A stretch of 60,590 nt of DNA, taken from assembly GCF_000715205.1 (NCBI RefSeq), contig NZ_JOTP01000019.1:1-60590 (forward strand), read 5' to 3'. Source of the stretch: Bacillus zhangzhouensis. Lineage in GTDB: Bacteria; Bacillota; Bacilli; Bacillales; Bacillaceae. Within the stretch, counting starts at the first letter, position 1, and every line of letters begins with the position of its first letter. Below are positions 43,931 to 51,721 of this stretch, piece by piece. Below the pieces are notes generated by a model that saw nothing but the letters and a program-made list of their open reading frames with translations, was not told the DNA's origin and ran no database searches. Made by a program: the position numbers and the translations under genes.

Positions 43931-43946
43931 TGTGATCTTTTTCACA
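43931..43946. promoter_or_regulatory. Fnr/CRP-like site, upstream copy
   Basis: TGTGATCTTTTTCACA fits TGTGA-N6-TCACA. Its centre lies close to -40 from the predicted start, where a class II activator binds. Confidence 0.65.
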
Positions 43947-44048
43947 TATATATTCACAAATTGTTCATGAATATCTAATCGAGGTAAACTTTCCCCTTCC
44001 TTTAACCGTCTAAGTCATTTCAGACAGATAAAAGGGGTTTGAACATGT

Positions 44049-44807
44049 ATGAAAACTTTATTCCACTTCGCCTATTTACAGGCCATCTCGTGCCTATTCC
44101 CCGTCATGATCTTTGCAGCACTTGCACTATCGAAGACGGTGTCTATTCATTTTCTTCATCGCTATGATTTCATTCTTCTGCTTTGTCTCATGGCACAGAT
44201 CCTCATGCTGACGCTTCGGCTAGAGACGTTGACTGAGCTGAAGGTCATTTGTTTATTTCATCTCATTGGAATAGGTTTAGAAATTTATAAAGTACATATG
44301 GGTTCTTGGTCCTATCCTGAGGATGCTTATACGAAAATTTTTGGTGTTCCTCTCTATAGCGGCTTTATGTATGCGAGCGTGGCAAGCTATATTTATCAGG
44401 CACTTTCACGACTTCGCGTAGAGGTGACCGCTTGGCCTTATCCATTTCTTTCAATTGGAATCAGTTTATGTATTTATCTAAATTTCTTTACTCATCACTG
44501 GATCTATGATTTTCGCTGGTGCCTGACATTGCTCCTGGTTGTGGTGTTTCGAAAAACGATGGTTTCCTTTCAGGTTGGTTCATCTACCTTTCGAATGCCG
44601 CTTGTTGTTTCATTTCTCTTGATTGGTTTTTTCATTTGGATTGCTGAAAATGTCACCACCTTTTTAGGGGCATGGCAATACCCAAATCAACAGCACGCTT
44701 GGTCTCTCGTACATTTAGGGAAAATCAGTTCATGGTTTTTACTTGTTGTCATCAGTATTGTTTTAGTCATCGAACAGCGCAAACAAAAAAACGTTCAGCC
44801 CATTTGA
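44049..44807 (+). CDS. DUF817-family membrane protein (YoaT-like)
   Basis: The 252-residue protein has about seven or eight membrane helices. IYKVHMGSWSYPED (about 79-92), KIFGVPLYSGFMYASVASYIYQA and the later FLGAWQYPNQQHAWSLVHLGKISSWF repeat similar Trp-Tyr-Pro patterns in both halves, as in DUF817 proteins. Function is unknown. AAAAGGGG precedes the start at 12 bases; an overlapping ATG at 44045 is in another frame. Confidence 0.78.
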   Translation: MKTLFHFAYLQAISCLFPVMIFAALALSKTVSIHFLHRYDFILLLCLMAQILMLTLRLETLTELKVICLFHLIGIGLEIYKVHMGSWSYPEDAYTKIFGVPLYSGFMYASVASYIYQALSRLRVEVTAWPYPFLSIGISLCIYLNFFTHHWIYDFRWCLTLLLVVVFRKTMVSFQVGSSTFRMPLVVSFLLIGFFIWIAENVTTFLGAWQYPNQQHAWSLVHLGKISSWFLLVVISIVLVIEQRKQKNVQPI

Positions 44808-44828
44808 CCTGGCTGAACGCTTTTTTTA
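44786..44828. terminator. Bidirectional terminator before nagP end
   Basis: CGTTCAGCC/GGCTGAACG hairpin flanked by A7 and T7, between convergent genes. Confidence 0.85.
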
Positions 44829-46190
44829 ATCTCGATCGACTTCCTTGCGGAGATCATCTGCGACAAATTCCACATTCGTTCCAATGATGATTTGTACGGA
44901 TGTTTTCCCTGAAGTTAGTACCCCTTTGGCACCTGCTTTTTTCAATGTGCCTTCGTTCAATAAATTCGTATCCTCTACTGTTAAGCGAAGGCGGGTAGCA
45001 CAATGATCAATGTTCGTGATATTGTCTTTACCGCCAAGTCCCTCTACGAGCATACTCGCTCCGGCAGTAATAGTATCATCTGCTGGGATATCTTCACTGT
45101 CATCATCTTCTCTGCCTGGTGTTTTCAGCTTTAACAATTTAATGAGGAAATAGAAGACGACAAAGTAAATAACGCCATAAATCACCCCAACCACAAGCAG
45201 CATGATCGGTTTTTGAGCAATGCCAAAGCTTAAGACGTAATCAATCGCACCTGCTGAAAAGGCGAAGCCGCTATGAATTCCGAGGGTGTTCACGATAAAG
45301 AGTGACAGACCAGTTAATATAGCATGGACACCATATAAAAGTGGAGATAAAAACATAAATGAAAATTCAATTGGTTCTGTGATCCCTGTAATAAATGACG
45401 TTAGCGCCATTCCAATCATCAGACCAGCTGTTGCTTTTCGCTTTTCTGGCTTTGCTGTTACAATCATGGCTAAACATGCCGCTGGCAGACCAAACATCAT
45501 CACTGGGAAGAACCCGGTCATAAAGACACCTGCACTTGGATCTCCTTTAAAGAATCGCGCTAAGTCCCCTGTTGCCCCGTTGAAGTCCCCAAATTGAAAC
45601 CAGAATAAGTTATTAAGCACATGGTGAAGTCCTAATGGAATCAGCAATCGGTTAAAGAAACCAAACAGCCCCGCACCCGTTGCACCAAGACTTAAAATCC
45701 ATTCTCCTAAATCATTGATCACACTTTGAATCGGAGGCCATACATATCCAAAAACGGCTGCTAATAAAATGGTGAAAAGTGCTGTCATAATTGGCACAAG
45801 CCGTCTTCCACTAAAGAAGCCTAAGTATTCCGGCAGTTTTGTATCCTTAAATTTATTGTAAACGTAACCTGCCAAAAGCCCGCATAAAATACCACCCAAT
45901 ACCCCCATATTGTTGGTTGAGTTAATCGACGTTGTGCCGGCTGACAAAATAAAGTAAGAGATGGCACCTGATAACGCCGCTGCCCCGTTACCATCCTTTG
46001 AAATGCCGATCGCCACACCCATTGCAAAAATTAAAGCCAAGTTCGCAAAAATTGCATTACCTGCCGCATGAATAAACGGGATATTGAATACATCCTCCCG
46101 CCCAATGGCCAAAATAATGCCTGCTGCCGGAAGCACAGCGATTGGAAGCATAAATGATTTTCCTAACTTTTGAAAAAACTGAAACACCAT
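44826..46190 (-). CDS. nagP: N-acetylglucosamine-specific PTS enzyme IICB
   Basis: The 454-residue protein has an EIIC domain (about 1-350, MLPIAVLPAAGIILAIGREDV and LLIPLGLHHVLNNLFWF) and a C-terminal EIIB domain with phosphorylated Cys397 in DHCATRLRL. The HHxLNN region binds sugar in the glucose/GlcNAc superfamily. No IIA domain is present. B. subtilis NagP (YflF) lies in the same place and takes up GlcNAc. A NagR-like operator is found about 75 bases upstream of the start. Confidence 0.9.
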   Translation of the reverse strand: MVFQFFQKLGKSFMLPIAVLPAAGIILAIGREDVFNIPFIHAAGNAIFANLALIFAMGVAIGISKDGNGAAALSGAISYFILSAGTTSINSTNNMGVLGGILCGLLAGYVYNKFKDTKLPEYLGFFSGRRLVPIMTALFTILLAAVFGYVWPPIQSVINDLGEWILSLGATGAGLFGFFNRLLIPLGLHHVLNNLFWFQFGDFNGATGDLARFFKGDPSAGVFMTGFFPVMMFGLPAACLAMIVTAKPEKRKATAGLMIGMALTSFITGITEPIEFSFMFLSPLLYGVHAILTGLSLFIVNTLGIHSGFAFSAGAIDYVLSFGIAQKPIMLLVVGVIYGVIYFVVFYFLIKLLKLKTPGREDDDSEDIPADDTITAGASMLVEGLGGKDNITNIDHCATRLRLTVEDTNLLNEGTLKKAGAKGVLTSGKTSVQIIIGTNVEFVADDLRKEVDRD

Positions 46191-46265
46191 CTGATGTCTC
46201 CCCCCTTCGTCATCATCATGAGCAAATTTCTCATGATGTTCATAAAAAATATATCATATGCACAT

Positions 46266-46283
46266 CTAGTTATCTATACCAAT
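46266..46283. promoter_or_regulatory. nagP: Probable NagR (YvoA) dre site before nagP
   Basis: On the minus strand ATTGGTATAGATAACTAG resembles the dre consensus ATTGGTMTAGA as I recall it. NagR (YvoA) represses nagP until glucosamine-6-phosphate is present. Confidence 0.6.
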
Positions 46284-46380
46284 TTGTCCATATCTAATTG
46301 AAGTCCCGCCCTTTACTCTTTTTGCGTAAAATGTGGTAAGCTATTGAATAGAATGAAGTTATAGAAAGCGGGAATGAGCA

Positions 46381-47130
46381 GTGATTGTCAAACATGATCA
46401 TGAGTTAGAAGCCTTAAAAAAAGTTGGCCGAATTGTTGCTTTGGCAAGAGAAGAAATGAAAAGCCAAGCGAAACCAGGCATGTCTACAAAGGAATTAGAT
46501 TTGATTGGAAAAAAAATTTTAGAAGAGCATGGAGCCAATTCAGCGCCTGAAAAGGAATATGACTTCCCTGGTACCACATGTATTAGTTTGAACGATGAAG
46601 TCGCACATGGTATTCCAAGTGAAAAAACCATTTTACAAGAGGGCGACCTCATTAATATTGATATCTCAGCAGAGCTTGACGGATATTATTCCGATACTGG
46701 AATTTCATTCGTACTAGGTACAGGTGATGCTCGGCTTGAAGCATTATGCCAGTGTGCAGAGGATGCATTCCTAGAAGGGTTAAAGCATGCAAAAGCCGGT
46801 AAAAGACAAAACCAAATTGGCCGTGCGGTTTACAATACCGCCAAAGAACAAGGGTTTACAGTGATTAAAAACCTAACAGGACACGGCATTGGGAAAAATC
46901 TGCACGAAGCACCAAACCATATTTTGAATTATTATGATCCTTTCGATAATGCTTTGTTTAAGAATGGCACCGTTATTGCCTTTGAACCTTTTATTTCAAC
47001 AAATGCTGAATCCGTTTATCAGGCCGATGATGGCTGGACATTTAAAACGCCAGATAAAAGCATGGTGGCACAGATTGAACATACGATTGTGATCACAAAA
47101 GACGAACCGATTATTTTAACGAAGCTGTAA
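46381..47130 (+). CDS. mapB: Methionine aminopeptidase, type I
   Basis: The 249-residue enzyme removes the initial methionine from new proteins. All five metal ligands are present: Asp94, Asp105, His168, Glu202 and Glu233, plus His76 in AHGIPS. The GTG start lies at a suitable distance from AAAGCGGG. B. subtilis has two such enzymes; the position next to nagP identifies MapB (YflG). A terminator follows. Confidence 0.94.
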   Translation: MIVKHDHELEALKKVGRIVALAREEMKSQAKPGMSTKELDLIGKKILEEHGANSAPEKEYDFPGTTCISLNDEVAHGIPSEKTILQEGDLINIDISAELDGYYSDTGISFVLGTGDARLEALCQCAEDAFLEGLKHAKAGKRQNQIGRAVYNTAKEQGFTVIKNLTGHGIGKNLHEAPNHILNYYDPFDNALFKNGTVIAFEPFISTNAESVYQADDGWTFKTPDKSMVAQIEHTIVITKDEPIILTKL

Positions 47131-47140
47131 GTCCATCCAT

Positions 47141-47170
47141 CCTCTCCTTTCACTGGAGGGGATTTTTTTC
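47141..47170 (+). terminator. Terminator of mapB
   Basis: CCTCTCC/GGAGGGG hairpin followed by seven T. Confidence 0.75.
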
Positions 47171-47255
47171 GTGTCCCTTTCACGAATCTGTCATGACTAA
47201 ACAAAAATGCCTGTGGTAAAATAGGCAAAGATATGTGAAAGGGGTCTTATTTGAT

Positions 47256-47417
47256 ATGTGGTTCATCATCATCGGTGTCATCTTTTTCATCGAAAGTATT
47301 ATCTTAACGGTTGTGGGTCTCAAGAAAAAACAATCCATGATGACGTATCTTGGTGTTGTCATCATGATTATGACGATCGGCATGATCATTGTCACCCTCA
47401 ATCCACCAAATTCATAA
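47256..47417 (+). CDS. yflI: Small two-helix membrane protein
   Basis: With the ATG at 47256 the protein has 53 residues and two membrane helices separated by KKKQSMMT. GAAAGGGG lies 12 bases upstream; a GTG at 47235 would overlap it. Position after mapB and before yflJ suggests YflI (about 51 residues in B. subtilis as I recall). Function is unknown. Confidence 0.62.
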   Translation: MWFIIIGVIFFIESIILTVVGLKKKQSMMTYLGVVIMIMTIGMIIVTLNPPNS

Positions 47418-47551
47418 TTCATCATTTCCAGCATATACATGGATCATAGGCAGATAGAATCAGTTTTCATTTCTGAACACCTGCACAGTTTTCACGTCCT
47501 TTTTTGAGATGTTACAATGCAGGCAGTTTCCATTGAAAGGAGTTTTCTATC

Positions 47552-47689
47552 ATGCATTATGGTAGCAAAGGCTGGTATGTCGAAGAATTAAAGAAGCTTG
47601 GTGTGACCAAGCATGAAGGAAGAAAGCTTCAAAGCTTTAAAACCTTTTTCCTTGCAAATCTTCTTGAGCAAAAGAAACCAAGCTCATAA
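47552..47689 (+). CDS. yflJ: DUF2639-family small protein
   Basis: The 45-residue protein begins MHYGSKGWYVEELKKLGV and ends LLEQKKPSS. This is the DUF2639 family, found next to yflI and yflK in Bacillus. GAAAGGAG precedes the ATG. It has no membrane segment. It is short enough to be missed by length filters. Function is unknown; a strong terminator follows. Confidence 0.8.
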   Translation: MHYGSKGWYVEELKKLGVTKHEGRKLQSFKTFFLANLLEQKKPSS

Positions 47690-47696
47690 ATGTTGG

Positions 47697-47735
47697 AAAG
47701 CCGTACATCTTGTGCTGATGTACGGCTTTTTTTAA
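47697..47735. terminator. Bidirectional terminator between yflJ and yflK
   Basis: An 11-bp stem, AAGCCGTACAT/ATGTACGGCTT, followed by seven T. Confidence 0.88.
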
Positions 47736-48382
47736 ATATGATGGATTCTTTTTTCTAATGACTTCCTCACTGCATCTGCCAAGGCTTCTACTTCTAGAAC
47801 GGCTTTCAGCCTCTGTGGATCAGCTTGATGGTATTTGACTTCGTTGACTTCATGGACCGTAATCTGATGGGACGCTTTCTCAACTAACACAAGAGGTTCA
47901 TCAGGCGACACCATTCCTTCTTTTAACACACGCAAATAAAAGCCTGTATACCCTGTTTGCTGCACTTCCTTCACAAGCTTCATGTTGCCGTGCTTAAGAG
48001 ATAGCTTCACACAAGGCTGTCTTGGCTGACTAACCTCAACAAGCGCTTCTCCAAGCTGAAACACATCTCCAATGCACACCTTTGTCTCCACAAGCTGATG
48101 CACTGTCAAATTCTCACCGAAGGCCGCCTCCTGTAACGGTACCCCTAAAAATTGCTCAAAGTAATCATAATGATCATATGGAAAGACGCAGATCGCTTTA
48201 TCATAGCCTCCGTGATGAACCAAATCACCCTGACCATCTCCTTCAAAATTGAGCCTGTTCAAATAGACAGGCTCGTAAATGCGCCTTTTATTGATGGCTG
48301 TTTTGATTTCTTTTCCATTTGCATGAATGGTGATCGGTTGTCCTACTTGAATTCCTTCTATGTCGTACCTTTTCTGTCCCAC
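47732..48382 (-). CDS. yflK: MOSC-domain protein
   Basis: From the GTG at 48382 the protein has 216 residues. The MOSC domain includes NFEGDGQGDLVHHGGYDKAICVFPYDHYDYF (about 55-85) and the Cys of QPRQPCVKL, which in this family binds a molybdenum cofactor or handles sulfur. Such proteins (YiiM type) can reduce N-hydroxylated bases. AAGGAG lies 9 bases before the GTG; an ATG three codons upstream touches the ribosome binding site. The open frame continues far upstream over acyP on the other strand and is not coding there. Confidence 0.85.
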   Translation of the reverse strand: MGQKRYDIEGIQVGQPITIHANGKEIKTAINKRRIYEPVYLNRLNFEGDGQGDLVHHGGYDKAICVFPYDHYDYFEQFLGVPLQEAAFGENLTVHQLVETKVCIGDVFQLGEALVEVSQPRQPCVKLSLKHGNMKLVKEVQQTGYTGFYLRVLKEGMVSPDEPLVLVEKASHQITVHEVNEVKYHQADPQRLKAVLEVEALADAVRKSLEKRIHHI

Positions 48383-48504
48383 TATGGCCATCTCCTTCGG
48401 TTGTCTGATTGCTTTTATTTTACATCGTTTGACAGCCAAATCATAGTCGATGCGTGAAGGTAAGATAAAGGCTATGATACGATGAGAAAAAAGGAGAGAT
48501 GACA

Positions 48505-48777
48505 TTGATTCATTATTACGCCATTGTAAAAGGACGGGTGCAAGGTGTCGGATTTCGTTATTTTGTTCAAGGGGAAGCCAACAATCGTGGGATGAAAGGC
48601 TGGGTGCGCAACACAGATGAAGGTCATGTCGAGTTAAAAGTAGAAGGTGAGCAGCAAGCGGTTCATGACTTCTTAGAGACAGTCCGGAAAGGAAGTCCTT
48701 TTTCAAAAGTGACAGATATACAGATGGAGCCGCTCACCGAACTAGCCTATTATAAGAACTTCCGAATAAAAGGATAA
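48505..48777 (+). CDS. acyP: Acylphosphatase
   Basis: The 90-residue enzyme hydrolyses acyl phosphates. GRVQGVGFRYFVQ (about 10-22) contains the phosphate-binding Arg, and the catalytic Asn lies in GWVRNTDEGHVEL. GSPFSKVTDI is the family C-terminal signature. The TTG start at 48505 has AAGGAGAG at the best spacing and gives an N-terminus like B. subtilis YflL; the ATG two codons upstream is too close to it. It is divergent from yflK. Confidence 0.92.
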   Translation: MIHYYAIVKGRVQGVGFRYFVQGEANNRGMKGWVRNTDEGHVELKVEGEQQAVHDFLETVRKGSPFSKVTDIQMEPLTELAYYKNFRIKG

Positions 48778-48797
48778 TGTATAACGATGTGTACTTT

Positions 48798-49232
48798 TTA
48801 TTTCACAACAGTAAATGGGTTTGCAACATAGTAACCGATTAGCGTTGTACGTGAAGCGTCTTTATACAGGCTCACATGAACATCATAATTTGCTGATCCA
48901 CTGTTAGGAAGAAACAAACGAGTAGGTGCTGTGAAAGCTGCTTGTCTAGAGATAGACCCTTGGTGTGTGAAGGCAGGTGTCACTGGGAACGTAAGCTTTC
49001 GTATACTTGCTGTATAATAGAGCGTTTCATTTGTCGTTGTCGCCATGTTGACATTGATTTGAGGATGAAGCGAAGAGTAAGTTGAACGGTCGGTTGTGAC
49101 CTTCAAATCGACGGAGTTTTGAACCACTGAACCTACATCAGTTGCATTTGCTCTTTCAGCACATAACGGTAAAAATCCTGTCATACTTAATACAGCCGCT
49201 AACATCATCAATGTGACTTTTTTCATCATCAT
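48798..49232 (-). CDS. Secreted protein of unknown function
   Basis: The 144-residue precursor has a signal peptide (about 1-31, ending ERANA). The mature part is Ser/Thr-rich and beta-stranded, with a bacterial Ig-like pattern: VDLKVTTDRSTYSS at the start, ANYDVHVSLYKDASRTTLIGYY near the end. AAAGGGGG precedes the ATG run. I do not recognise the family. It lies between acyP and nos, not a place where I recall such a gene in B. subtilis. Confidence 0.7.
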   Translation of the reverse strand: MMMKKVTLMMLAAVLSMTGFLPLCAERANATDVGSVVQNSVDLKVTTDRSTYSSLHPQINVNMATTTNETLYYTASIRKLTFPVTPAFTHQGSISRQAAFTAPTRLFLPNSGSANYDVHVSLYKDASRTTLIGYYVANPFTVVK

Positions 49233-49307
49233 TCCCCCTTTTTCAATTCCTTTTCATTAAACCATAAAATCCCAACAGAGGCATCATTCAAAGGATTCAT
49301 TTTACAG

Positions 49308-49334
49308 AAAAAACCTAGCTCTCGCTAGGCTTTT
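49308..49334 (-). terminator. Terminator overlapping the end of nos
   Basis: CCTAGC/GCTAGG hairpin with a four-base loop, followed on the minus strand by six T. The nos stop codon falls in the stem region. Confidence 0.78.
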
Positions 49335-50431
49335 TCTGTCCCATGATAGGGCTTTTCCTGATAAAAATAATTCGGTTTCAGAGTGGTATTGTCATAATGC
49401 CGGTGGAAGATGTGGGTAGCAGCTGGTGATACCGGCGGAATCAGCCATGTCCAATCTCCAGTCAGCTTGCGATCGGCCTTCTCTTCCTGCTTTTCAAACT
49501 GTTTGAATTGATGAGCAGCTGTATGGTGATCGACAATGGTCACCCCTGCTTCGCGGTAAGAATGAAGAACCGCCACATTCAATTCCACAATGGCTTTGTC
49601 CTTCCAAAGTGACGCATTCTTTGTCGTGTCCAGCCCTAAAATAGAAGCGACTTTTTTCAACATGTTGTAGCGATTTTCATCCGCTAGGTTACGTGCGCCA
49701 ATTTCTGTTCCCATATACCAGCCATTAAACGGTGCAGCGTTGTAATGGATGCCGCCAATCTCTAACTTCATATCAGCAATGATCGGAACAGCGTACCATT
49801 TCAATCCTAAATCACGAAATCCTTCATATTCAGGATGGGTAATCTCGATTTCTTGAACGATCTCTTTCGGAAGATCATACAGAACGGGCGGCTGACCTTT
49901 TAGCTGAAACATGAGAGGCAGAATATCAAAATGCGTGCCCTCACCTTTCCAGCCATGGGCTTCACATAACTTTGTTAATTCAAGCGATGCCTCGTCTCCG
50001 ATGATGCCATATTCCGTTTCATAGCCTGCATAACGAACAAGCTGATGATTGTAAATGACAACTTCCTTCTGTCCCTCGTGCTCTGGCGGAAAGATTGTAA
50101 TGGACGGTTTGATTTTCCCACCATTTGTCGCATACTCAATATGATGAAAGAGCGCCTCTTTCACCTCATCTTCTGTCCTCACATGCCGGCAGTCATGAAC
50201 ATGCAGCGTCGACCAAAACAAACGGCCAATGCAGCGGTTACTATTCCGCCACGCCATTTTAGCCCCGTGAGCTAATTCCTCCGGCGTATGAGTATAGATG
50301 CCTTCAGACTCAATGTCTTTTTTTATTTCATGCAGACGTGCTGCTTTCTCTTCATTTGATTTGTCTAATTCTTCATAGCATAAAGAAATAAAAGCTTCTG
50401 CTTCATTCCACAACGCTTCTTGGTTACTCAA
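49325..50431 (-). CDS. nos: Bacterial nitric oxide synthase, oxygenase domain only
   Basis: From the TTG at 50431 the enzyme has 368 residues. The haem-ligating Cys67 lies in [15 protein letters not shown], and the arginine-binding Glu in [13 protein letters not shown]. It oxidises arginine to citrulline and NO, using cellular flavodoxins in place of a fused reductase. In B. subtilis NO protects against oxidative stress and antibiotics. The TTG is chosen because GTGAGG lies about 11 bases upstream; a GTG five codons further up overlaps that site. It is about 90 bases from padR, which is transcribed in the same direction. Confidence 0.93.
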   Translation of the reverse strand: MSNQEALWNEAEAFISLCYEELDKSNEEKAARLHEIKKDIESEGIYTHTPEELAHGAKMAWRNSNRCIGRLFWSTLHVHDCRHVRTEDEVKEALFHHIEYATNGGKIKPSITIFPPEHEGQKEVVIYNHQLVRYAGYETEYGIIGDEASLELTKLCEAHGWKGEGTHFDILPLMFQLKGQPPVLYDLPKEIVQEIEITHPEYEGFRDLGLKWYAVPIIADMKLEIGGIHYNAAPFNGWYMGTEIGARNLADENRYNMLKKVASILGLDTTKNASLWKDKAIVELNVAVLHSYREAGVTIVDHHTAAHQFKQFEKQEEKADRKLTGDWTWLIPPVSPAATHIFHRHYDNTTLKPNYFYQEKPYHGTEKA

Positions 50432-50535
50432 ACATACTCGCCTCACTTTAATACGAATATATCCATTGTAGCGGTTTCTATTAAGAAATTCACTTGTTTC
50501 AAACCATTTTTTATCATATCATCCGACCATTGTCC

Positions 50536-51093
50536 TTAGACAATAGATGAATCCATGAGCTCAAGGGTCTTTTGGAGCCAGCGGACATAGCCTTTTTCTC
50601 TTTCAATTGCTCTTGTCAGCACTAAGTAATGCCCGAATTGCGCTGAATGAAGCAATTCAGCGGAAGGATCTTCCTCCGTTAAAGCATTCAGCTTCTGTTC
50701 AAGCATGTCTACTTTCTTGGTCCGCTCTAGTAGTTGATGTGTAAACAGATCCACCGCTTCCTTTTTGTCCATGGAGGAGATAAAGAATGTTTTTAGCATA
50801 AATTCATCCTTTGTTGTTTCTGGAATCGGGTCTTTTGTCCTTAACCATTCATGCAGTTCTCTTTTTCCTGCATCAGTGATTTGATAAACCTTCTTCTCTA
50901 GCTTCTTTCCTTGTATGTGAATATCAAATTCAATAAAACCCTCTTCTGTTAGCCGCTTTAATTCAGGGTATATTTGACTATGCTTCGCACTCCAAAACTG
51001 TCCAAGGGAATCTTCAAAGTGTTTCTTCATATCATATCCCGTCAGCTCACGCTGATCTAGTAAGCCAAGAATGGCATATTTCAGTACTCTCAT
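50536..51093 (-). CDS. padR: Phenolic acid repressor PadR
   Basis: The 185-residue protein has a PadR winged helix (MRVLKYAILGLLDQRELTGYDMKKHFEDSLGQFW in outline, residues 1-34) and a C-terminal helical dimer domain. PadR represses padC and is released by coumaric, ferulic or caffeic acid. The start at 51093 has GGAGG five bases upstream; the open frame runs 38 codons further across the operator and is not coding there. It is divergent from padC. Confidence 0.92.
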   Translation of the reverse strand: MRVLKYAILGLLDQRELTGYDMKKHFEDSLGQFWSAKHSQIYPELKRLTEEGFIEFDIHIQGKKLEKKVYQITDAGKRELHEWLRTKDPIPETTKDEFMLKTFFISSMDKKEAVDLFTHQLLERTKKVDMLEQKLNALTEEDPSAELLHSAQFGHYLVLTRAIEREKGYVRWLQKTLELMDSSIV

Positions 51094-51116
51094 GACGGAC
51101 CTCCAACGCATATTCT

Positions 51117-51146
51117 TTGACAATAGTATACCATACACACTAAAGT
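51117..51146 (+). promoter_or_regulatory. padC: padC promoter
   Basis: TTGACA (51117-51122) and TAAAGT (51141-51146) are 18 bases apart. The PadR operator begins directly after the -10 box. A TATACT on the minus strand at 51125-51130 could be the padR -10 box. Confidence 0.68.
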
Positions 51147-51170
51147 AAACATGTAAATCATGACATGTTT
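51147..51170. promoter_or_regulatory. padC: PadR operator
   Basis: AAACATGT-N8-ACATGTTT is a perfect inverted repeat between padR and padC. It contains ATGT-N8-ACAT, the motif described for PadR regulators. Confidence 0.85.
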
Positions 51171-51205
51171 GAAACAACATCATTCTAATGAAAGAAGGAA
51201 TAAAC

Positions 51206-51691
51206 ATGGATCAATTCGTTGGACTTCATATGATTTATACGTATGAAAATGGCTGGGAATATGAGATTTACATTAAAAATGATCACACCATTGATTATCG
51301 TATTCATAGTGGGATGGTTGGAGGCCGCTGGGTTCGTGATCAAGAAGTGAATATTGTGAAGCTGACAAAAGGCGTCTACAAAGTCTCTTGGACAGAACCA
51401 ACGGGGACAGACGTCTCTCTGAACTTTATGCCTGAAGAAAAACGCATGCATGGCGTCATCTTCTTCCCAAAATGGGTGCATGAACGTCCAGATATCACGG
51501 TTTGCTATCAAAATGACTACATCGATCTCATGAAAGAATCTCGTGAAAAATACGAAACTTATCCGAAATATGTTGTTCCAGAATTCGCAGACATTACGTA
51601 TATGAATCATGCAGGTGTAAATGACGAATCGATTATCGCAGAAGCACCGTATGAAGGCATGACAGATGAGATAAGAGCTGGACGAAAATAG
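51206..51691 (+). CDS. padC: Phenolic acid decarboxylase
   Basis: The 161-residue enzyme decarboxylates ferulic, p-coumaric and caffeic acids to vinyl phenols, which detoxifies plant phenolics. [20 protein letters not shown] at the N-terminus and [14 protein letters not shown] (about 38-51) are family signatures, with the active-site Tyr and Glu in a beta barrel. B. pumilus ferulate decarboxylase is the well-known member. AAGGAA lies before the ATG at 51206; the frame extends six codons upstream. A terminator follows. Confidence 0.96.
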   Translation: MDQFVGLHMIYTYENGWEYEIYIKNDHTIDYRIHSGMVGGRWVRDQEVNIVKLTKGVYKVSWTEPTGTDVSLNFMPEEKRMHGVIFFPKWVHERPDITVCYQNDYIDLMKESREKYETYPKYVVPEFADITYMNHAGVNDESIIAEAPYEGMTDEIRAGRK

Positions 51692-51694
51692 TGA

Positions 51695-51721
51695 AAGCGG
51701 CACAATGCGTGCCGCTTTTTC
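51695..51721 (+). terminator. Terminator of padC
   Basis: AAGCGGCAC/GTGCCGCTT hairpin followed by T5. Confidence 0.85.

Noticed and set aside
47732..48706. 324-codon version of yflK
   Set aside because: The extra N-terminal part has no MOSC similarity, overlaps the divergent acyP, and a good ribosome binding site lies before the shorter start.
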